A stretch of DNA of 64,000 nucleotides from Acidobacteria bacterium AB60 (GTDB lineage Bacteria > Acidobacteriota > Terriglobia > Terriglobales > Acidobacteriaceae), in the NCBI GenBank assembly GCA_008682415.1, contig VANK01000001.1:186001-250000 (forward strand). Reading direction: 5' to 3'. The notes below the pieces were generated by a model. It was given only the letters and a program-made list of their open reading frames with translations, had not been told where the DNA came from and made no database searches. A program made the position numbers and the translations under genes. This document shows positions 1 through 9,457 of the stretch, piece after piece. Positions within the stretch are counted from its first letter, which is position 1; every line of letters begins with the position of its first letter.

Positions 1-1
1 G

Positions 2-208
2 GAGGCGGCGGCCGTCGCTTTTGTGCACGATGCCTTCGCTCATCTCAAGGTCATCGGCGCCACCAAGGAGGCACAGCCACTGCTCGATGCCGCGGGAGTC
101 ATGCCCGATGCCGGCGTGCTGGTGGGAACCAATCCCGAAGCTTTCCTCACCGCCGCGGCGCTGGGACGCATCTGGGACCGCGAGCCGAAGGTACGCACCG
201 TCTATTGA
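2..208 (+). CDS. katE: Large-subunit catalase, C-terminal end (partial)
   Basis: Only the last 68 codons are inside the window; the frame is open from base 2 and stops at TGA 206-208. The peptide reads AFVHDAFAHLKVIGAT near its start and ends RIWDREPKVRTVY. This matches the C-terminal flavodoxin/DJ-1-like domain that large-subunit (HPII, KatE-type) monofunctional catalases carry after the haem barrel. The enzyme dismutates hydrogen peroxide in the cytoplasm. The haem-binding core lies upstream of the window, so activity cannot be judged. A strong hairpin follows within 10 bases of the stop. A stand-alone DJ-1/PfpI protein is possible, but the ending is typical of catalase. Confidence 0.75.
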   Translation, partial: EAAAVAFVHDAFAHLKVIGATKEAQPLLDAAGVMPDAGVLVGTNPEAFLTAAALGRIWDREPKVRTVY

Positions 209-217
209 GGGGCAGGA

Positions 218-247
218 GCGAGAGACCGGCTTCGGCTGGTCTCTCGC
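218..247. terminator. Bidirectional hairpin terminator with UUCG loop
   Basis: Perfect 10-bp arms GCGAGAGACC (218-227) and GGTCTCTCGC (238-247) enclose three more pairs and a TTCG tetraloop. It fills the gap between the convergent catalase and CPBP protease genes and probably serves both. No long T-run follows on either strand. Confidence 0.7.
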
Positions 248-251
248 CGGC

Positions 252-1252
252 TTACATGCGGTCCAGGTGCTTGAACCCACCCGTTCCAGCAATCATCAAC
301 AGGAACAGAAGCAGGTTGTAGCTGGAGTGCACCATGGTGCTGGCCGCCAGCGACCGCGTGTTGAGGCGCACCCAGCACAGCACCAGGCTGACGCAGACGA
401 GGAGCAGAAACGGCCCGATCGAGTAGCCGGTCTGGTAGGCGTGCATCAGAGCAAAGGGAATGCTGGTAAGCACCGACCCCACAATCATCGCGCCCACCGA
501 CCAGCGTGGCTTGCCCTCCATGTCCGGATGCGGCGTAGGCAGGTGCAGCAGGCGTTCGGCGGTCCAATCCGCTGCGGTGTTCAGGGCGGGAAGCAGGAAC
601 CCGCGAAAGGCCATCTCCTCGAAGAAGGGGGCCAGCGTTACGCCGAAGCCGAAGAGCAGCCAGGCTGCGCCCGGCATCCGGAAGACCTGGTCGATGGGCG
701 TATCCTGCGGACCCGGCAGGAGGATTCCATCCGCAATCGCCAGTACGAAACAAGCGAAGGCCGCGGTGATCAGCTGCCAGCGTTTGCGCATCGCCGCCCT
801 GGCATTCCACTCCAGCGCCGAGAAGTAGTGCAGATGCCACAGGGCTGGAAACACGGCCAGGCACCCGGCGAACGCGATGAAGTACCACACCACCTGCGTT
901 CCCAGCGTGTAGTGGATATCGTTGAGCGCCTGCTTGGCATCCTTCACGCCCCAGAGGTGAAGATGCAAGGCACTGGCAAACACGGCGCCCGAGCATATCC
1001 AGCTGAAGAACAGGACCAGCCCCAGGAGCGAAACATCGAACATGTTCGGGATCCGCGGCGGCAGGCGCACCGGCCGCGTGGCATCCGCATAAGAGGCGAA
1101 GAATGATCCCGGGAATTCCGGCAATGCGGAGTCGGCGGATGGGTTCTCCGCGATGCTCTCCGGTTCCGTCCGCTCAGCCGCGGGTTCCTGCGCTATATGC
1201 GATGCGTCCGGGGGATCGCCGCTCTGCGGCCACGATGCATCGGAAGAGCCGT

Positions 1253-1256
<4 letters not shown>
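252..1256 (-). CDS. CPBP-family intramembrane metalloprotease
   Basis: 334-residue integral membrane protein. About 95 hydrophilic N-terminal residues precede the hydrophobic core. The three CPBP (type II CAAX prenyl endopeptidase/Abi) motifs are visible in order: EEMAFR (EExxxR), FALMH (FxxxH) and HSSYN (HxxxN), which would hold the catalytic metal and water within the membrane. The ATG overlaps the uvrA stop codon (ATGA at 1253-1256), so it is translationally coupled to uvrA and co-transcribed. This is an odd partner for a DNA-repair gene. Bacterial CPBP proteins act in bacteriocin immunity, protein secretion or unknown proteolysis, and the substrate cannot be told here. A hairpin terminator follows at 218-247. 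Confidence 0.85.
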
Positions 1257-4267
<3,011 letters not shown>

Positions 4268-4503
4268 GATGGGGAAACCGGGGAGCGGTAGGTGACGTAA
4301 GTCACACCTGTTCGGCTGGATTCAGTTCAGAGCTACGGTCCTGGGGGTATTCTAGTGGTCAATAGAATCAAGGGTCAACGAAACGGTCCGATAAGAAAAG
4401 AATGCGAGAATCGCAAAGTACTCGCATGGATGTCTGCCCCCGAGCAACAGGTAGGGCCAATACTTTGAACCGCTTCGAAAGGCTCATGTAAGAGGAAAAT
4501 TAG

Positions 4504-4665
4504 ATGGCGGATGCACTGAACTTAGGAATGTTGATTTGCGCGATTGTGGGGTCCATGGCCTTCGGCGTCCTCACCGCTTACGGAATCTTTCGCATGGGCT
4601 TCTCCCTGATGCGCCCCCGCCCGCGCACCGTGGCGGTCAAAACCCAGCCCGAAGTCGTTCTCTAG
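4504..4665 (+). CDS. Small single-pass membrane protein (53 aa)
   Basis: ATG at 4504 is preceded by AGAGGA about 9 bases upstream; TAG ends it at 4663-4665. The product has one hydrophobic segment (roughly residues 5-38, starting LNLGMLICAIVGSMAFG) and a short basic, proline-rich tail (RPRPRTVAVKTQPEVVL). Positive charge lies at the C-terminal side of the segment, suggesting a cytoplasmic tail. It is transcribed divergently from uvrA. I do not recognise a named family. The good ribosome-binding site, the coherent membrane segment and the lack of a competing frame argue that it is a real small gene. Confidence 0.6.
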   Translation: MADALNLGMLICAIVGSMAFGVLTAYGIFRMGFSLMRPRPRTVAVKTQPEVVL

Positions 4666-4722
4666 AATTCTCATCCTGCGGAATCGCGATGGCGGCACGC
4701 GCTCCCGGCGTGCCGCCCATCG

Positions 4723-5553
4723 TTATTGCTGCGGTGGTTGCGGCTGGATCGGCTGACCCTGCTGCATCTGCTGTTGCTGCTGCATCATGATCTGCTGCCG
4801 CTGCATCTCCAGCATGCGCTGCTGCGGGGTCATTGGCCCGTTGGGCTGGTTCACCATCGGCTGGTTCATAGGCTGATTCATTGGCGGAACCACGGTTTGC
4901 CGGTTCGGCTCATCCGGCTCGGGCATCTGCGGCGGTGCCTGATCGGCATCATCATCCTGCGGCGCAGGGCGGTTGTTGGCCTGGTTGGGCGCTGGAGCAT
5001 TCGATCTCTGGCTGAGGATGATCTCCCGCGGGGTGCCTTCGCCCTGGTCCCCCAACATCAGCACGTTGTAGCTTGAGCCGTGCAGGATCTGCGAGAGGAC
5101 GTCCCGCGCCGGACCCGGCCCATAGCTCCCGAAGACGCGCTCGTCCGGTCCCAGCCCTTCCACCTTCGCTCCCGTCGTGGTCGCCACGTCATCCAGAATC
5201 TGCTTCAGGCTGGAATTGGGCGCCTCCACCTGCAGACCCTGGCTGTTCCACTTCACCGAGGGCGGAGCGGGCGCGTCGTTCACAGGCCACTTGGGAGGCT
5301 CGGGAGCAGGGGGCGGGGGAGGCGGATCAGGAACAGGGGCGGCTGCGAGCTTCGCCGGGCTGGACTTGCGGTGCGGTGCAACCTTTGCGGCAGGCCCCGG
5401 CTGCCCCGGCGCGGCGCCTGGATTCCCTTGCGCCACTCCAACGATCGTTCCGCCCGTCATCACCAGAGCGGCCATACAGGAACTCACCGCCACCCGTCGG
5501 GGCAGTGCCTGGAAACGATCTGTAATCATGCGAATTCGCGCCGAGAACGTCAT
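4723..5553 (-). CDS. Secreted protein with a solitary STN-like domain and Pro/Gln/Met-rich tail
   Basis: 276 residues. A signal-like segment (MAALVMTGGTIVGVAQG) follows a basic N-terminus; a Pro/Ala-rich linker then leads to a folded region at about residues 98-165. This region (VKWNSQGLQVEAPNSSL, then QILDDVATTTGAKVEG) has the pattern of the STN (secretin/TonB N-terminal short) domain. The last 100 residues are low complexity: Asn/Pro/Asp-rich, then repeats of MNQP and a Met/Gln run. STN domains normally sit on secretins or FecA-like receptors, but no barrel or secretin domain follows here. Start chosen at 5553 with AAAGG upstream; a second ATG lies at 5529. Role unknown, envelope location likely. 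Confidence 0.7.
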   Translation of the reverse strand: MTFSARIRMITDRFQALPRRVAVSSCMAALVMTGGTIVGVAQGNPGAAPGQPGPAAKVAPHRKSSPAKLAAAPVPDPPPPPPAPEPPKWPVNDAPAPPSVKWNSQGLQVEAPNSSLKQILDDVATTTGAKVEGLGPDERVFGSYGPGPARDVLSQILHGSSYNVLMLGDQGEGTPREIILSQRSNAPAPNQANNRPAPQDDDADQAPPQMPEPDEPNRQTVVPPMNQPMNQPMVNQPNGPMTPQQRMLEMQRQQIMMQQQQQMQQGQPIQPQPPQQ

Positions 5554-5670
5554 AATCTATGCCTTTCGCGGAGGGCGGGCGCCGAGTCCATCGTCCGCCC
5601 CTCTGTACTAGACTACAAGAGGCTCGCGAACGCTCAATTCAAGAACCTTCGCGGGCGGAGAAATCGTTTG

Positions 5671-6666
5671 ATGCGCCTCCCGTTCTGTAGGTCTGTCTCC
5701 TTCGCGGCGGCTGCTTTGGCGGGCACTTTGCTCGCCGCCCCCACCCTCGCGCACGCGGCCAACTGCACCACCCAGGCGGAGATGACTCCCACCGACCGCG
5801 ATGCCCTGGCGGCCGCAGCGCAGCGCCTCGGGATCGCCGTCATCAATCAGGACATGAACGCCCTCCAGTCCGCTTTGCTGCCCGCTGTGGTGCGCGACTG
5901 GGACGGCATCCGCAGCGCCATCGAGCAGGGCGCTCCGGACGTGAAGGGCGGCCAGGTTCAACTCCGCAATCTCTACTTAATGGACGCGACCTCGCTCAAA
6001 GCCCCCGAAGATACCCAGTTCTTCTGTTCCAACGCGAACGGCTCCACCACCGTCACCATCTCCATGCGCGCTCTGCCGCCGGGACGCTACGCCATTGCCC
6101 TGGCCGACGCGCCGGGCTCCCCTCTCGCCGGACAGATGGCCTTCATTCTCGGCTGGGACGCGAACGCCTGGAAGCTGGGCGGCGCCTTCGTCCGCCCCGG
6201 AATGCTTGGCGGTCACGACGGCGTATGGTACTGGGAACACGCACGGCAAATGACGACCCAGTCTCCCTGGGTGGCCTACTTCTGCTACGAGGCCGCCCAC
6301 TACCTGCTCCTTCCCGTCGACTTCATCTCTTCGCCCAACCTGGAAAAACTCGAGCAGGAGCAAGGCCAGCTCAAAAATTCGCCCGCCGAGGCCTTCCCTT
6401 ACTCCGTGACCGCCGGCGATCGCACCTGGAAGGTTCAAGGCATGCGCTTCGATCCCTCTCTGCGTGAGGCGGACGTGGAAGCCACCTATGAATCGGCCGG
6501 GGTCAGCGACCCCGCCGCGCAACGCACCGAGGCGATCGCCGTGCTGGGTGCGTTGTTGAAGGCTCAGCCCATGCTCCGGCAGAGCTTCCACGGCATGTGG
6601 GCCTACGCCGCCAACGCCGGCAAGGTGACGCCCATCATGGAACTGCCCATGGCGCAGATTCCTTAA
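5671..6666 (+). CDS. Secreted hypothetical protein
   Basis: 331 residues with a clear Sec signal peptide (MRLPFCRSVSFAAAALAGTL, cleavage probably after AHA). The mature part starts NCTTQAEMTPTDRDAL, a region with the look of a small helical SnoaL-like segment (AAQRLGIAVINQDMNALQSA). No catalytic motif is recognised. The open frame extends far upstream, but only this ATG places a signal peptide at the N-terminus. It stands alone between two unrelated genes and is followed directly by a GGGAACA-type repeat. Probably a periplasmic or surface protein of lineage-specific type. Confidence 0.7.
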   Translation: MRLPFCRSVSFAAAALAGTLLAAPTLAHAANCTTQAEMTPTDRDALAAAAQRLGIAVINQDMNALQSALLPAVVRDWDGIRSAIEQGAPDVKGGQVQLRNLYLMDATSLKAPEDTQFFCSNANGSTTVTISMRALPPGRYAIALADAPGSPLAGQMAFILGWDANAWKLGGAFVRPGMLGGHDGVWYWEHARQMTTQSPWVAYFCYEAAHYLLLPVDFISSPNLEKLEQEQGQLKNSPAEAFPYSVTAGDRTWKVQGMRFDPSLREADVEATYESAGVSDPAAQRTEAIAVLGALLKAQPMLRQSFHGMWAYAANAGKVTPIMELPMAQIP

Positions 6667-6734
6667 GGGCAGGGAACAGGGAACAGGGAATAGGGAATAC
6701 GGAGTAGGGAACAAGGATCAGGGAACGAAAGACC
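6667..6734. repeat. Low-complexity heptad repeat (GGGAACA/GGGAATA)
   Basis: Directly after the TAA of the preceding gene the sequence runs through about eight imperfect 6-8 base units of the type GGGAACA, GGGAATA and GGAGTA. It contains no plausible gene or terminator stem. One of several such stop-adjacent tracts in this window. Confidence 0.7.
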
Positions 6735-6793
6735 GAAGTGCCCATATCTGCGGTTTGAGACATGGGAGGGTACGGACAGTTTGGGAGATACGG

Positions 6794-7855
6794 ATGGGGT
6801 CAATGGATTGGATCGATCTACGCTCGGACACCGTGACTCGGCCCACCCCTGCGATGCGCGTCGCAATGGCTGCCGCCGAAGTGGGCGATGACGTCTACGG
6901 CGAAGACCCCACGATCAACCTGCTCGAGCGCCGCGCCGCCGAGATCTTCGGCCGGGAAGACGCGCTGTTCGTCCCTACCGGCACCATGGGCAACCAGATC
7001 GCCCTCCGCCTGCTTACCCAGCCCGGGCAGGAGATCATCTGCGAATCGCGCGCCCACATCCTCGATTGGGAGATGGCCACCGCCGCCGTATTTTCCGGAT
7101 GCCTCATCCGCGCCGTCCCCACCGCCTCCGGCATCCTCACCTGGAAAGACATAGAACCCGTCATCTTCGGCCGCGGCAGCAGTCACCGCGCCGCCACCGG
7201 CCTCATCGAGATCGAGAACACCGCCAATCTCGCTGGTGGCCGCGTCACGCCCCTCCCCGTGCTGGAAGAGATCTGGGCCAACGCCAAAGAGCGCAAGCTC
7301 CCCGTTCACCTCGACGGCGCCCGCATCTTCAATGCCGCCGCCTTTCTCGGCATCGACGTCAAGACCCTCACCCGCGGATTCGACACCGTGATGTTCTGTC
7401 TTTCGAAGGGACTGGGAGCCCCGGTCGGCTCCATGCTCGTCGGCTCAGGAGAACACATGGCCCAGGCCCGTCTCTATCGCAAGGCCCTCGGCGGCGGCAT
7501 GCGGCAGGCCGGTGTGCTGGCCGCGGCCGGCCTCATTGCGCTGGAGCAGATGCCCGCGCGCCTGCCTGAGGATCACGCCAACGCCCGCCTGCTCGCCGAA
7601 GCGCTGGCCAATGTAGAAGGCCTGGAGGTCGACCCGCAGACTGTGGAGACCAACATCGTGATCTTCCGGCTCCAGCCGCCCCTCACCTCCACAGCCCTTG
7701 CCGCGCGCATGAAAGAGCGAGGCGTGCTCATCAGCGTGGTCGGTCCTCACGTCTTCCGCCTCGTCACTCATTATGACGTCAGCCGCCAAGACTGCGTCGC
7801 CGCAGCCCAAGCCCTCTCCGAAGAGATGGAAGCCTCCCTCGCTGCCCAGGCCTGA
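6794..7855 (+). CDS. ltaE: Low-specificity L-threonine aldolase (PLP fold type I)
   Basis: 353 residues. It cleaves L-(allo-)threonine to glycine and acetaldehyde in the cytoplasm using pyridoxal phosphate. The family hallmarks are present: N-terminal DLRSDTVTRPT, the VGDDVYGEDPT segment, HLDGARIFNAA, and the Schiff-base lysine in CLSKGLGAPVGS (Lys205). Start chosen at the ATG 6794, which has GGGAGA five bases upstream; a second ATG at 6803 would remove only three residues. Length is normal for the beta-eliminating lyase/threonine aldolase family. It is a single gene, convergent with the sirtuin. Specificity for D-, L- or allo-threonine cannot be read from sequence, so the symbol is the generic one. 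Confidence 0.9.
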   Translation: MGSMDWIDLRSDTVTRPTPAMRVAMAAAEVGDDVYGEDPTINLLERRAAEIFGREDALFVPTGTMGNQIALRLLTQPGQEIICESRAHILDWEMATAAVFSGCLIRAVPTASGILTWKDIEPVIFGRGSSHRAATGLIEIENTANLAGGRVTPLPVLEEIWANAKERKLPVHLDGARIFNAAAFLGIDVKTLTRGFDTVMFCLSKGLGAPVGSMLVGSGEHMAQARLYRKALGGGMRQAGVLAAAGLIALEQMPARLPEDHANARLLAEALANVEGLEVDPQTVETNIVIFRLQPPLTSTALAARMKERGVLISVVGPHVFRLVTHYDVSRQDCVAAAQALSEEMEASLAAQA

Positions 7856-7975
7856 CCTCGCGATTCACTGCTTTTGCCTTCTCGATCCGCGCGAAAAAAT
7901 CCCGTGCCCCGTCCTTGCGGCTTCTTCCTGCCGCCAGGGCGGGAAAGCACGAACCTCGAATGAGCAGCGACGTAG

Positions 7976-8010
7976 CAGCTAAGAGCTAACAGCTAAAAGC
8001 TAACAGCTGA
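7976..8010. repeat. AGCTAA-type short repeat overlapping a stop codon
   Basis: Imperfect tandem 7-mers (GCTAAGA, GCTAACA, GCTAAAA, GCTAACA) run across the end of the sirtuin gene; its TAG and the last codons fall inside the tract. A related tract lies at 21699-21722 after the SDR gene. Confidence 0.65.
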
Positions 8011-8722
8011 CTTCAAACAGCCCCGGCAACACGGCGCCCGCGTTGCCCTCCACAATGCGCGTGAACGCCCCTGCATTCAGCGGCCGCTCGGGGCCCACGT
8101 ACACCGTGCGCGCACCCGCCTGCCGCGCCCAGTTCACGAAGCTCGCCGCCGGGTACACCGATCCCGAAGTTCCGATCACCACCATCAGCGTGCTCTCCTC
8201 GAGGGTGCGCTGAATGCGCTTCATCTCCAGCGGCGTCTCCCCGAAGAACACGATGTGCGGCCGTAAGCGTGCGCCACATGCGCAGAGCGGAACCTCCTCC
8301 AGGCTGCGGTACACCGTGCGGTCCTCGACTGGAGGACGCCCGCACTCCGCCTGGCAGCGCGACTTGGCCAGTTCCCCATGCATGTGAATCAGCCGCTGCG
8401 ATCCCGCTCGCTCGTGCAGGTCGTCCACGTTCTGCGTACAAAGCAGAAACCGCTCGCCCAGCTTCGCCTCAAGCTCGGCCAGCGCCCGGTGCGCAGGGTT
8501 GGGCTCGGCTGCCGCCCCCTGCGCCCGGCGCAGCGAGTAGAACTCCCACACCAGCGCCGGATTCGCCTCCAGCGCCTCCGGCGTACACACATCCTCAATG
8601 CGATGCCCAGCCCATAGTCCATCCGAGGCGCGAAACGTCGGCAGCCCGCTCTCCGCGCTGATCCCCGCGCCAGTCAGCACAAACACCCGGTCCGCCGGGC
8701 CGATGAGAATCCGCTCTGTCAT
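8000..8722 (-). CDS. cobB: NAD-dependent protein deacylase (sirtuin, CobB type)
   Basis: 240 residues, the normal bacterial sirtuin size. It removes acyl groups from lysine while consuming NAD+. Visible motifs are the NAD-binding GAGISAESGLPTFR near the N-terminus, TQNVDDLHERAGS, the catalytic histidine in HMHGEL, and a zinc site from CQAECG and CACG. The segment FYSLRR supplies the Tyr-x-x-Arg pair that in SIRT5/CobB (class III) binds succinyl and malonyl groups, so desuccinylation is likely in addition to deacetylation. The gene ends inside an AGCTAA repeat, which contributes the last residues and the stop. No acyltransferase partner is adjacent. Confidence 0.93.
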   Translation of the reverse strand: MTERILIGPADRVFVLTGAGISAESGLPTFRASDGLWAGHRIEDVCTPEALEANPALVWEFYSLRRAQGAAAEPNPAHRALAELEAKLGERFLLCTQNVDDLHERAGSQRLIHMHGELAKSRCQAECGRPPVEDRTVYRSLEEVPLCACGARLRPHIVFFGETPLEMKRIQRTLEESTLMVVIGTSGSVYPAASFVNWARQAGARTVYVGPERPLNAGAFTRIVEGNAGAVLPGLFEVSC

Positions 8723-8933
8723 GCCTTCATCCTAGTCGCCGCAACGCCAAGCATCTGACGGCGCGTTGCGAGTGGATGGTGCGCAACTACACCCTCACTG
8801 CCGGCGCCAACGATAAGCGGTCCCGGCACTCACACTGCACCTCAAGCAGCCCACGCTCCTCAAACCATCCCTTCGACAGCGGGTATAGTGAAAGAAGAGA
8901 GCGCCACTCCGGCGAAATCGGACCCAGCCCAGT

Positions 8934-9010
8934 GGCCCCGTAGCTCAGATGGATAGAGCAGCAGTTTCCTAAACTGCGTGTCGGCTGTTCGAATCAGCCC
9001 GGGGTCACCA
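8934..9010 (+). tRNA. tRNA-Arg (anticodon CCT)
   Basis: 77 nt including an encoded CCA. The acceptor pairs GGCCCCG with CGGGGTC (one G-T), the anticodon stem GCAGT/ACTGC encloses loop TTCCTAA with anticodon CCT, and the T arm is GGCTG-TTCGAAT-CAGCC. It decodes AGG. Confidence 0.95.
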
Positions 9011-9083
9011 TTCTCCCCTGACACCCCGAAATCCATACCGAGCCAAGTCGCCACCGGTTCGTCCCTCACCCTGCGTGGCCCTT

Positions 9084-9113
9084 TGACCGACCCACCCCCC
9101 ACCCGCTATAAAC
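9084..9113 (+). promoter_or_regulatory. Sigma70-type promoter for the cobalamin riboswitch/TonB receptor
   Basis: TTGACC (9084-9089) and TATAAA (9108-9113) are separated by 18 bases. The predicted start near 9120 falls at the first hairpin of the riboswitch leader. Confidence 0.6.
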
Positions 9114-9119
9114 GTTCAT

Positions 9120-9414
9120 GTCATGGAAGTTGCCTTCATGACACAGTAGTCTCGCCAAACGGCAGCCCGTCCAGCCACTCCGGCCGCGCTGCACCACACA
9201 TTCCAGCTATCGCCAGGATGCTCGGGAAAGCGGTGAAACTCCGCTACTGCCCCGCAACTGTGAGCGCCCCCGCCCTCCTCTCCGTCTCAACGAGAGGTAA
9301 CGGGATCGCCAGTCAGGCCCTCCGCCATGCCGGAGTCCGCCGCCCACTGAGACGCGCCATGGCCGTCTTGGGAAGGGGACTGGAGAAAGCGCAAGTCAGG
9401 AGACCGGTCCTCGG
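9120..9414 (+). promoter_or_regulatory. Cobalamin (B12) riboswitch
   Basis: The conserved cobalamin aptamer core is present: GGGAAAGCGGTGAAACTCC (9224-9242), then ACTGCCCCGCAACTGTGAGCG, and the closing box AAGTCAGGAGACCGG (9393-9407). A hairpin at 9120-9144 (TGTCATGGAAG/CTTCATGACA) opens the transcript. The 5' boundary is set from the promoter and is approximate. The aptamer lies about 45 bases before the receptor start codon, so adenosylcobalamin would repress the downstream TonB receptor, probably at translation initiation since no T-run terminator is visible. Confidence 0.9.
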
Positions 9415-9457
9415 CGCCTTAACCCGCTTGCGTTCCGAGGGGAACGAAGGAGCCATC

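Noticed and set aside
6667..6734. The GGGAACA tract as a terminator or attachment site
   Set aside because: No inverted symmetry, no T-run, no integrase or tRNA next to it.
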